Of a stretch of DNA of 6,312 bases, positions 1-5,278 are shown piece after piece. The stretch's first letter is position 1; every line of letters starts with the position of its first letter. The notes under the pieces are model-generated. The model was not told the origin of the DNA and did not search any database. It worked only from the letters and a program-made list of their open reading frames with translations. The stretch covers positions 1 through 6,312 of the forward strand of contig JAIRQI010000136.1 of NCBI GenBank assembly GCA_031256575.1. Direction: 5' to 3'. The translations under genes and the position numbers were made by a program. The stretch is from Coriobacteriales bacterium (GTDB lineage Bacteria > Actinomycetota > Coriobacteriia > Coriobacteriales > UBA8131).

Positions 1-97
1 TGGTTGTCTCTGCTTCGAGGGCAGCTTTTAGACCTTGCACCAGTTCTGGGTCGGGAGACATCTGCTGGCGCATCTCATCAAATACCTTGTCATTCAT
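1..97 (-). CDS. N-terminal fragment of an unrecognised protein, possible anti-sigma or sensor partner
   Basis: An open frame starts at the ATG at 97-95 and runs off the left edge of the window, giving 32 codons (MNDKVFDEMRQQ, then MSPDPELVQGLKAALEAETT). The start overlaps the end of the sigma factor gene by 8 bp. A GGGAG Shine-Dalgarno sequence lies about nine bases upstream, inside the sigma gene, so translational coupling is likely. The other nearby ATG (93-91) reaches a stop within the window, which supports this frame. The visible part is an acidic, soluble, probably helical N-terminus with no membrane segment yet. Genes directly after and overlapping ECF sigma factors are often anti-sigma factors or membrane sensors, so that is the favoured guess. 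It rests on position only, because no diagnostic domain is visible in 32 residues. Confidence 0.72.
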   Translation of the reverse strand, partial: MNDKVFDEMRQQMSPDPELVQGLKAALEAETT

Positions 98-668
98 CGA
101 AGTAGTCTCCCTTCAGGAGTGGTCTGAGCATTGCTCTACCGCGGGTCAACTGAACTCGTACTGTCCCCGCTTGGACATCCAGTAACTCAGCAATCTGGCT
201 GATTGGCATATCTTCGAAATAGAAGAGGTGCAGGACCGTGCGGTAGGTGTCGGGCAGGCCACGCATGGCTTGAAAGATGGCATCCTGTTCGTCTGTGGCA
301 AAGCTGAAGTCCTTACTGACCAGCGGCTCGCTCTGGTCGTCGTAGAGCGGCACGACCTTGCGCGACCAACTGGATGTAGTCAATTGACGCGAGCAGTTGA
401 CTGTAGTAGCAATCAGCCAGGCTTTTCGGCGTTCTTCTGAGACAAAGCTGGGCTGTTTGCGGTGGTAGACCATGAAGACCTCTTGAAAGACGTCATCAGC
501 GTCCTGACGATGCCGAGTATGGGTCAAGGCTATGGCATAGACCATATCCTGGTAACGGTCGACCACCTGGCTGGTCTTCAGCTGTTCTGCTGTGGACTCA
601 ATATCAATCTTCTGGCTTGGCTGCAATACAGTCTGTTCGTTCATGCTTGCCGATTCTTCTCTATCCAT
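90..668 (-). CDS. ECF-type RNA polymerase sigma factor (sigma-70 family)
   Basis: This 192-residue protein has the two-domain layout of an extracytoplasmic-function sigma factor, which directs core RNA polymerase to a small regulon. Region 2 spans about residues 35-98, with the typical YQDMVYAIALTHTRHRQDADD stretch interrupted by no gaps, then DVFQEVFMVYHRK and a KAWLIATTVNCSRQ segment. A variable linker (99-128) follows. Region 4 spans about 129-184, containing GLPDTYRTVLHLFYFEDM and a helix-turn-helix (ISQIAELLDVQAGTVRVQL) ending in RGRAMLRPLL. I chose the ATG at 668 because a GGGAG site (679-675) sits six bases before it; the frame extends to an ATG at 692, and M9 (MNEQ, 644) is also possible, both with weaker sites. 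There is no C-terminal extension. It follows the ABC permease after 68 bp with no visible terminator, so it is probably the third gene of that operon, and it overlaps its downstream neighbour. Family assignment is firm; target promoters and inducing signal are unknown. Confidence 0.93.
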   Translation of the reverse strand: MDREESASMNEQTVLQPSQKIDIESTAEQLKTSQVVDRYQDMVYAIALTHTRHRQDADDVFQEVFMVYHRKQPSFVSEERRKAWLIATTVNCSRQLTTSSWSRKVVPLYDDQSEPLVSKDFSFATDEQDAIFQAMRGLPDTYRTVLHLFYFEDMPISQIAELLDVQAGTVRVQLTRGRAMLRPLLKGDYFDE

Positions 669-674
669 GCATTT

Positions 675-679
675 CTCCC
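675..679 (-). promoter_or_regulatory. Ribosome binding site deciding the sigma factor start
   Basis: Read on the minus strand, GGGAG at 679-675 is followed by six bases and the ATG at 668-666. This is the best-placed Shine-Dalgarno among the three in-frame ATGs (692, 668, 644) and is the reason for the chosen start. Confidence 0.6.
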
Positions 680-736
680 AACACCTAGACATCCATTGAG
701 CAGGCCAAAACGTTACACGATTCTGCGGATTTTTAT

Positions 737-3700
737 TTATTCTACGGCTTTTAGAGCCTCCACCATGTCAATTCGGGTCAAAGGCCGATACATTATCAGA
801 TTCACCGCCACCGCAAAGCAGAAGGTCAGGGCCAGCGAAATCAGGTAGCTCGTCCAGAGCAGGTCGCGGCTGAACATGAACATATCAATCTCCAGCGTGG
901 TGATGATATAGCGCTGCAACAAGAAGCCCAGGCCGATTCCGACGATGGCTCCGGCTATGGTCAAGATGATATTCTCCCGATAGATGTAGGAAGCCAACTC
1001 GCGGTCAGTGAACCCCAACACCTTGATTGAGGCCAGTTCGCGCCGCCGCTCTTCGATGTTGATGGTGGTCAGCGAGAATAGCACCACGAAAATCAGTATT
1101 CCAGCGGAGGCAATCAGAATCACCACGACGAATGTCAAGACATCCAGCTGGTTATCGACCTCACCAGCCAGAACTGTTGTATACATGACTGAGACTACTG
1201 TCTTGTCCTCTAAGAGACTCTGCGGTAGTTCTCCTTGTCCGGAATGGGAGATGATGAAGAAACGGTTGGGCTCGGGAGTCTGGTCATAGGCTTTCTCGAA
1301 GACTGCTGGTGTCATGTAGCAGTAGTGCATGGTGTAATTCTCCACAATGCCACTGACGGTGAATGTCGCCGAGTCGCCTTCCAGGGTGCGCAGATTGATG
1401 CTACCGCCGATATCAACGCCGAATTGGCGGGCAATCTGCTCGGTCAAGATGACCCCGCTGTCGTCCAGGGTATAGCTGGGCGGCGGGTCCCAGCCTGTAC
1501 GGCGGGCCTCCAGGCGAATAAACTCTGGCAGGGAGTCCGGGTCAAAGACCACAATCAGCGAGATATCCTTGGTCAGCTCGGGAGAAGAGATGCGCATCGA
1601 GCGTTGGTAGATTGGTGTGTAGTCTTTGACGTCGGGGCTGTTATCAAGCTTAGCGGTGAAGTCTGCCAAGGTCTCATCATCAGCCAGGCGAAAGTCGATA
1701 GTCACGTCAGATTTGTATATCTGCCCGAACTGCTTGCTGGTCAAGGTGCCCAGCGAGTCGTTTAGACCTAGAGCAGTGAATATCAAGCCGGTACAGCCTG
1801 CCACTCCGAAGACCGTCATCAGCAGCCGCTTCTTATACCGGAAGAGGTTACGGGCAGTGATTTTCTGCAGGAAGGAGAGGCGCTGCCAGAGCAGCTTGAC
1901 CCGCTCTAAGAAGATGCGCCGGCCAGCCTTAGGGGCCAGCGGACGCATAGCCTGGGAGGGCGTCTCTCGCACCGAGGAGCGTACCACGAACATGGCTGGC
2001 AGCACGGTTGTGACGATTGCCACGGCTGCTGAGATGAGGGTATATTCATAGGAAAAAGGATGCATGGTATGCGGGATGTTGAACAGCGTGCGAAAGGCAT
2101 CAAAAATCATCGGTGGCAGAATACTGAAGCCTAAGGCAATGCCAGCTACGGAGCCGATGGCGGTAGCAACCAAGGCATAGAGCAGATAGCGCAGGCTGAT
2201 GGCAGTGTTTTTGTAGCCCAGAGCCTTAAAGGTAGCGATGGTCGTTCGTTCAGCATCAACCAGGCGGGTCATGGCAGTCATCGAAACCAGGGCAGCAATC
2301 AGAAAGAAGAAGCCCGGCAGAATCAGGGCCAAGGCGTCCAATTGAGCCGCCTCGCTCTCGAAGGTGCGAAAACCAGCGTTGTCGCGGATACCTAAGACAT
2401 ACCATTGCGGTTGCTTCAGAGCACGCAGGTCTGCCCAACCTTCGTCAATCTCTATCTGAGCATCAGCCAGCTCGATTAAGGCGTCGTCACGTTTTGTCTG
2501 GTACTCGGCCAGGCCTTCGGCATAGTCCTGCTCGGCTTCAACCAGCTCAGCTAGACCTTCCCGGTAATCCAGTTCGCCCTGCTCCAGCTTGGCCAACCCG
2601 GCGGAGTAGTCAATCTCGGCCTGGTTTAGCCTGGCAATTCCATTCTGATAATCAATCTCAGCTTGGTTCAGGCTTGCCAATCCGCTTTGGTAGTCGGCCT
2701 CATAGCCTTCTAGCTCGGCCTTTCCTTCAGCATAAAGGGCTTCGCCTTCCTCTAGGTCAGCGATGGACTGGTTGTAGAGGTCTAGACCTACCTGCCACTC
2801 CGCCAGACCATCCAGGTATTGCTGCTCCAGGTCGCGCAAGGGTGCTGCTGCCAGGTCATACAACCACTGCGGTAAGCCGTACTGCAAGAGCAGGTCTAAG
2901 GCATCCCAGGCCAGCTGGATGAGTTGGCCGCTTTGCTCCAGCTGTACTCGCCCGTCCTCAATCTCCTGCCAGCCCAGCTCGGCTGCCGCCCATCCGTCAT
3001 CTAGGGCTTGACGGGATAAGGCCAGCTCAGCCCAGCCCTCATCCATACTGACCCGTGAATCATTCAAAGTAACCCAACTGTCGTCCAACAGTGGCCGCGA
3101 GGCATAAAGCTCTGCCCAGCCGTCGTCCAGCTCACGCCGGGCATCAGCCAGCTCTACCCAGCCGTCGTCCAGCTCACGCCGGGCATCGGCGATTTCTAGC
3201 CAGCCGTCGTCCAGCTCACGCCGGGCATCTTCTAGCTCCAAGCGGGCATCTTCCAGCTCCGCATAACCATCGTCGACTTCCTTCTGAGCATCGTCCAGCT
3301 CACTCGTGGCCTCGTCAACCACTGCCTGGTAGCGGAGTGGCTGGCGCAGCTCAGCGGTATTCTCCAGCTGATAAATCTGCTCTGTGACCGCCAGGTTGTA
3401 CTCGTCGGTAAAGCGCGAGTCCTGAGCAGCCACAGACTCGCTACGGATGTATATCTCGGTGTAGACGCTGAGCTTGAAGTTAGACTCAGGTATCAAGAAG
3501 AAGTAGCTGTTGGAACCATTGCCGATTTCACTGGAGCCGCGGTCTTCGGCTAAGAAAAGCGGGCATTCCACCACCCCGACTATTGTGAAGCTATCGCGTA
3601 CCAAGATGTCGTTTAAGTCGCTTTCATCGCCGCTTAAGAAGACCACGCTATCGCCCAGCGACTTCTGGCTGTGCCGGAGAAAGGATTTCTCAACCAGGCA

Positions 3701-4126
3701 CTCGCCCTGCCACTTCGGCATCCGGCCGGAGACCAGCCAGGGAATGTTGATGGCGTCCGAGCCGCGGGGGTCGATGGAGAGTTCCTGCGAGCTGACTGCG
3801 GAATCACCGAGGTTGACCAGCAGGTTGTAGTTATAACCCGGATAGACATCAGCCACTCCGCTAGTCGAGCGGATGGCAGCCAGGTCGTCGTCGTCGATAC
3901 CATAGGTCGAGACGACCCGGATATCCATGGTGTTTTGGCTATTTAGGTAGGAGTCGGCGTTGACCCGCATATAGTTGCCGGTGACTCTCAGCCCCGAGAA
4001 GAAGGCGACTCCAATCATGGTGATTAAGAGAATCGAGATGAATCGGGGCAGTGTGTTCAGTACCAGCCTGAAGGCGCTGATTCCAAAGGGATGGCTGACA
4101 GTCTTGTTTGCTCGGGAAGCGGCCAT
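737..4126 (-). CDS. FtsX-type ABC transporter permease with long extracellular coiled-coil arm
   Basis: This 1129-residue membrane protein is the permease of an ABC system in the FtsX/MacB superfamily. One N-terminal membrane helix (about 25-45) is followed by an extracellular MacB-like region (about 50-265), a coiled-coil hairpin (about 270-568), then three membrane helices (about 597-619, 645-670, 694-716) forming the first FtsX domain, with the characteristic RLVDAERTTIATFKALGY cytoplasmic loop. The second half repeats this: RNLFRYKKRLLMTVFGVAG with a helix at about 766-788, an extracellular domain (about 800-990), and a second FtsX domain with helices at about 996-1022, 1052-1076 and 1088-1112 and loop ERRRELASIKVLGF. 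Eight helices in a 4+4 plan match the full-length duplicated family form. The start lies three bases after the ATPase stop, within GGTAGGACATG, suggesting translational coupling. The family includes exporters, lipoprotein or lipid extractors and mechanotransmission machines; the substrate cannot be read from the sequence. Confidence 0.93.
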   Translation of the reverse strand: MAASRANKTVSHPFGISAFRLVLNTLPRFISILLITMIGVAFFSGLRVTGNYMRVNADSYLNSQNTMDIRVVSTYGIDDDDLAAIRSTSGVADVYPGYNYNLLVNLGDSAVSSQELSIDPRGSDAINIPWLVSGRMPKWQGECLVEKSFLRHSQKSLGDSVVFLSGDESDLNDILVRDSFTIVGVVECPLFLAEDRGSSEIGNGSNSYFFLIPESNFKLSVYTEIYIRSESVAAQDSRFTDEYNLAVTEQIYQLENTAELRQPLRYQAVVDEATSELDDAQKEVDDGYAELEDARLELEDARRELDDGWLEIADARRELDDGWVELADARRELDDGWAELYASRPLLDDSWVTLNDSRVSMDEGWAELALSRQALDDGWAAAELGWQEIEDGRVQLEQSGQLIQLAWDALDLLLQYGLPQWLYDLAAAPLRDLEQQYLDGLAEWQVGLDLYNQSIADLEEGEALYAEGKAELEGYEADYQSGLASLNQAEIDYQNGIARLNQAEIDYSAGLAKLEQGELDYREGLAELVEAEQDYAEGLAEYQTKRDDALIELADAQIEIDEGWADLRALKQPQWYVLGIRDNAGFRTFESEAAQLDALALILPGFFFLIAALVSMTAMTRLVDAERTTIATFKALGYKNTAISLRYLLYALVATAIGSVAGIALGFSILPPMIFDAFRTLFNIPHTMHPFSYEYTLISAAVAIVTTVLPAMFVVRSSVRETPSQAMRPLAPKAGRRIFLERVKLLWQRLSFLQKITARNLFRYKKRLLMTVFGVAGCTGLIFTALGLNDSLGTLTSKQFGQIYKSDVTIDFRLADDETLADFTAKLDNSPDVKDYTPIYQRSMRISSPELTKDISLIVVFDPDSLPEFIRLEARRTGWDPPPSYTLDDSGVILTEQIARQFGVDIGGSINLRTLEGDSATFTVSGIVENYTMHYCYMTPAVFEKAYDQTPEPNRFFIISHSGQGELPQSLLEDKTVVSVMYTTVLAGEVDNQLDVLTFVVVILIASAGILIFVVLFSLTTINIEERRRELASIKVLGFTDRELASYIYRENIILTIAGAIVGIGLGFLLQRYIITTLEIDMFMFSRDLLWTSYLISLALTFCFAVAVNLIMYRPLTRIDMVEALKAVE
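2486..2779 (-). repeat. 14-residue coiled-coil repeats, returning helix (Tyr ladder)
   Basis: Permease residues 450-547 form a second series of 14-residue units: LYNQSIADLEEGEA is the most divergent end, and DYQSGLASLNQAEI (478-491), DYQNGIARLNQAEI (492-505), DYSAGLAKLEQGEL (506-519), DYREGLAELVEAEQ (520-533) and DYAEGLAEYQTKRD (534-547) are the clearest. A Tyr recurs every 14 residues at 451, 465, 479, 493, 507, 521 and 535. The intervening segment, about 385-449, is more hydrophobic and contains Pro and Trp (LPQWLYDLAAAPL), consistent with the turn at the tip of an antiparallel hairpin. Pairing with the outgoing helix is inferred from matching period and similar number of units. Confidence 0.86.
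2975..3289 (-). repeat. 14-residue coiled-coil repeats, outgoing helix (Trp ladder)
   Basis: Permease residues 280-384 consist of 14-residue units (two heptads each). The best conserved are ARRELDDGWLEIAD (301-314), ARRELDDGWVELAD (315-328) and ARRELDDGWAELYA (329-342), followed by SRPLLDDSWVTLND, SRVSMDEGWAELAL and SRQALDDGWAAAEL. An earlier unit at 280-293 (AQKEVDDGYAELED) is separated from these by a half unit (ARLELED). A Trp recurs every 14 residues at 309, 323, 337, 351, 365 and 379, with Tyr288 in the first unit. The segment is highly acidic. It should form one long helix projecting from the outer face of the membrane. Confidence 0.88.
3117..3263 (-). repeat. Near-identical 42-bp tandem DNA repeats inside the permease gene
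   Basis: Three consecutive 42-bp units (3117-3158, 3159-3200, 3201-3242) share an identical first 29 bp on the plus strand, beginning CAGCCGTCGTCCAGCTCACG, and differ in the last 13 bp. A 21-bp half unit follows: CGGGCATCTTCTAGCTCC at 3222 recurs as CGGGCATCTTCCAGCTCC at 3243, exactly 21 bp on. Lower-similarity units continue toward 2975. Each 42-bp unit encodes one 14-residue coiled-coil repeat, so gain or loss of units keeps the reading frame and changes arm length by two heptads. The near-identity at DNA level suggests recent duplication or homogenisation. Confidence 0.9.
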
Positions 4127-4129
4127 GTC

Positions 4130-4831
4130 CTACCAGTCGATGGTCTCAATGGAGGCTGGGTGTAGGTTTGTCTCCACAGATTGAACTTTACCATTGCCCA
4201 GCTGGATTACCCGGTTGGCCATGGTTTTCAGGGCCAGGTTATGGGTGACGATGACAACTGTGATGTTCTGCTCGCGGCTGGCTCGCTGCAGCAGGTCTAG
4301 GACGACCCGTCCGGTGTTGTAGTCTAAAGCCCCGGTGGGCTCATCGCAAAGCAGCATCAAGGGGTTCTTGGCCAAGGCCCGGGCGATGGCCACGCGCTGC
4401 TGCTCACCGCCGGAGAGCTGGGAGGGAAAATTGTCCAAGCGCTCACCCAGACCGACCATCTGCAGGGTCTCGACCGCATCGCGGTGGTCGGAGCAGATTT
4501 GTGCGGCTAGCTCGACATTCTCGAGCGCGGTCAGATTGGGAATCAGGTTGTAGAACTGAAAGACGAAGCCGACATCGTTACGGCGGTAGGCAGTCAACTG
4601 GTGGCGGTCGAAGGTCGCGACATCCTTATCCCCTACCCAGACCTGGCCGCTGTCGGCGGTATCCATGCCGCCGAGGATATTCAATACCGTAGATTTACCA
4701 GCTCCGGATGGCCCGACGACGATTGCCAGCTCACCTTGCTCGATTTGGAAATCAATGCCATCTGCCGCCCGTATTGCCAGGTCACCACTGCGGTATTCTT
4801 TTACAACATCAATCAACTGGATAAAAGCCAT
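4130..4831 (-). CDS. ABC transporter ATP-binding protein (MacB/LolD-like)
   Basis: This 233-residue cytoplasmic ATPase powers the permease encoded immediately downstream. All nucleotide-binding motifs are present and intact: Walker [10 protein letters not shown] (40-48), Q-loop Gln92 within [21 protein letters not shown], the signature LSGGEQQR (139-146), Walker B LMLLCDEP (158-165) with catalytic Glu164, D-loop GALD (167-170) and switch His197 in VIVTHN. The FYNLIP and [10 protein letters not shown] segments are typical of the MacB/LolD/FtsE branch. I chose the ATG at 4831 because AGGAAGG lies just ahead of it; a TTG at 4846 would add five residues (MTGRY) but has no comparable site. The stop is three bases before the permease ATG. 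A short C-terminal tail (about 216-233) follows the core. This is the first gene of the leftward operon and lies downstream of the 14-bp repeat array. Confidence 0.96.
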   Translation of the reverse strand: MAFIQLIDVVKEYRSGDLAIRAADGIDFQIEQGELAIVVGPSGAGKSTVLNILGGMDTADSGQVWVGDKDVATFDRHQLTAYRRNDVGFVFQFYNLIPNLTALENVELAAQICSDHRDAVETLQMVGLGERLDNFPSQLSGGEQQRVAIARALAKNPLMLLCDEPTGALDYNTGRVVLDLLQRASREQNITVVIVTHNLALKTMANRVIQLGNGKVQSVETNLHPASIETIDW

Positions 4832-4834
4832 GTA

Positions 4835-4841
4835 CCTTCCT
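4835..4841 (-). promoter_or_regulatory. Ribosome binding site of the ATPase gene
   Basis: The minus strand reads AGGAAGGTAC before the ATG at 4831-4829. This Shine-Dalgarno-like sequence favours the ATG over the in-frame TTG at 4846, since the TTG lies upstream of the site rather than downstream. Confidence 0.6.
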
Positions 4842-4940
4842 GTCAAGGTATCCCTGTTTGCTTACATTTGTTGGTCGATACCAAGTGCGTTCTTGCTGAG
4901 CTGTCGAGCAGTTGATGGGGCTGGATGACACTGCCAGCTC

Positions 4941-4974
4941 AGAATTGACTGCTCTAGATTGAGCACTCAATTCT
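4941..4974. repeat. 14-bp inverted repeat with 6-base loop
   Basis: AGAATTGACTGCTC (4941-4954) and GAGCACTCAATTCT (4961-4974) are complementary at 13 of 14 positions, separated by TAGATT. The structure comprises most of two abutting array units placed head to head. It could act as a hairpin in a leader transcript or simply reflect two operator units. It is not followed by a T-run on either strand, so it is not a good intrinsic terminator. Confidence 0.7.
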
Positions 4975-4998
4975 AACTGATAAGTATTAGCTGCTCAG
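4970..4998 (-). promoter_or_regulatory. Weak alternative promoter of the ABC operon inside the repeat array
   Basis: The minus strand has TAGAAT at 4975-4970 (five of six matches to the -10 consensus), with CTGAGC 17 bp upstream at 4998-4993, which matches the -35 consensus at only three positions. It lies within the array units, so a protein bound there would occlude it. The evidence is sequence only, and such matches occur by chance. Confidence 0.25.
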
Positions 4999-5054
4999 TA
5001 TTGCTTATCTCGGTACTAACTGCTCAGTCCCGTATTCCAGCTTTTTCTGTATGC

Positions 5055-5084
5055 ATTATACGGCTTGCACAATCCGCATTTGAA
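5055..5084 (-). promoter_or_regulatory. Candidate sigma-A-type promoter for the leftward ABC operon
   Basis: On the minus strand a perfect -10 hexamer TATAAT lies at 5060-5055, with TTCAAA (four of six matches to TTGACA) at 5084-5079 and an 18-bp spacer. Transcription would start near 5048, just before the 14-bp repeat array, giving a leader of over 200 bases to the ATPase start. If this is the real promoter, proteins bound to the array would lie at or just downstream of the start site. Confidence 0.45.
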
Positions 5085-5118
5085 ACTCGTGGAAGTATTG
5101 TTCCTTCTGTCCAAGCTA

Positions 5119-5210
5119 AGAATACCGCTGTTAAGGCACCGATATAATGAGCGCTAGTTAGCAGGGTGGATGCCTAAGAACCAGTCTGGTTGAGGGCCAG
5201 AATACTGCTG
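5119..5210 (+). repeat. Pair of 12-bp direct repeats flanking the candidate plus-strand start
   Basis: AGAATACCGCTG (5119-5130) and AGAATACTGCTG (5199-5210) match at 11 of 12 positions and are exactly 80 bp apart, one at the -35 position of the candidate promoter and one in the leader. They may be protein-binding sites. With only two copies, chance cannot be excluded. Confidence 0.45.
5143..5148 (+). promoter_or_regulatory. Candidate -10 element for the methyltransferase gene
   Basis: A perfect TATAAT lies 130 bp before the ATG at 5279. No good -35 hexamer sits 16-18 bp upstream; that position is occupied by AGAATACCGCTG, one copy of a direct repeat. This would fit an activator-dependent promoter. 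A TTGACA at 5228-5233 closer to the gene has no convincing -10 partner. Confidence 0.4.
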
Positions 5211-5215
5211 GTTGA
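5179..5215 (+). repeat. Dyad AACCAG-T-CTGGTT with a repeated CTGGTTGA half
   Basis: AACCAGTCTGGTT (5179-5191) is a perfect 6-1-6 dyad. CTGGTTGA (5186-5193) recurs 22 bp later at 5208-5215, preceded by CCAG at 5197, so a second looser dyad (CCAG, seven bases, CTGG) follows. The 22-bp spacing is close to two helical turns. This suggests a second regulator site in the methyltransferase leader, or small RNA hairpins. Confidence 0.45.
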
Positions 5216-5265
5216 AGTTATGAAAGCTTGACAACAGATAAACAGATAAGCCATTTGTTCATTGG

Positions 5266-5272
5266 AAAGGGG
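5266..5272 (+). promoter_or_regulatory. Ribosome binding site of the methyltransferase gene
   Basis: AAAGGGG at 5266-5272 is six bases before the ATG at 5279. An in-frame TAG at 5273-5275 immediately upstream excludes any longer N-terminus in this frame. Confidence 0.7.
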
Positions 5273-5278
5273 TAGAGG

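Larger units (their letters stand above)
4903..5028. repeat. Tandem array of a degenerate 14-bp dyad, probable multi-site operator
   Basis: Aligned on the plus strand, the units are: 4930 ACTGCCAGCTCAGA, 4944 ATTGACTGCTCTAG, 4958 ATTGAGCACTCAAT, 4972 TCTAACTGATAAGT, 4986 ATTAGCTGCTCAGT and 5015 ACTAACTGCTCAGT, plus GTCGAGCAGTTGAT at 4903 reading in the opposite sense. Units 4930 to 4999 abut without gaps. The slots at about 4917 and 5000 are too degraded to count. Against A-Y-T-R-R-S-T-G-C-T-C-A-R-T, the units at 4986 and 5015 match fully and those at 4930-4985 match 11 or 12 of 14. The consensus is compatible with a two-fold symmetric site; the unit at 4958 is a perfect 6-2-6 dyad (ATTGAG-CA-CTCAAT). 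Repeated dyads upstream of a transporter operon are typical of binding sites for dimeric repressors such as TetR or MarR types. The regulator is not in the window. Confidence 0.72.
4832..5278. other. Divergent intergenic regulatory region
   Basis: This 447-bp stretch separates the leftward ABC operon from the rightward methyltransferase gene. I see no credible coding sequence: the open frames reaching into it from the left are antisense shadows of the ATPase and lack ribosome sites. It holds the tandem 14-bp dyad array (4903-5028), a minus-strand promoter candidate (5084-5055), a plus-strand TATAAT (5143-5148), and dyads and direct repeats between 5119 and 5215. No cobalamin riboswitch, T-box or tRNA was recognised. 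No rho-independent terminator was found, as expected between divergent genes. Confidence 0.75.

Noticed and set aside
669..736. ECF-type autoregulatory promoter (TGTAAC with TGTCTA) before the sigma gene
   Set aside because: The two elements are separated by 20 bp rather than the usual 16-18, and the -10-like element is only a loose match.
462..848. Plus-strand open frame spanning the sigma-permease junction
   Set aside because: It is antisense to two well-supported genes, with no recognisable domain or ribosome site.
2494..2922. Plus-strand open frame of 142 codons rich in Pro, Arg and Ala
   Set aside because: It is antisense to the returning coiled-coil helix and hairpin tip; its composition is that of a shadow frame.
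3091..3387. Plus-strand open frame with SRRPAHAGH repeats opposite the permease
   Set aside because: It is the antisense reading of the 42-bp coiled-coil repeats; its repetition comes from the real gene, and no ribosome site or promoter was seen.
4832..4846. TTG at 4846 as the ATPase start
   Set aside because: It adds only five residues, and the best Shine-Dalgarno (AGGAAGG) lies after it, positioned for the ATG at 4831.
4601..4928. Plus-strand open frames opposite the ATPase that run into the intergenic region
   Set aside because: They read the antisense of Walker A and the ATPase N-terminus, then non-coding repeats; no supporting signals.
4903..5028. CRISPR or plasmid iteron array
   Set aside because: The units are 14 bp, abut with no spacers and are degenerate, which excludes CRISPR. 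No replication gene is nearby, and iterons are usually longer, so an operator array fits better.
5155..5278. Cobalamin riboswitch ahead of the corrinoid-type gene
   Set aside because: A B12 element was expected from context, but I could not find a recognisable B12 box or its surrounding helices; the leader appears too short as well.
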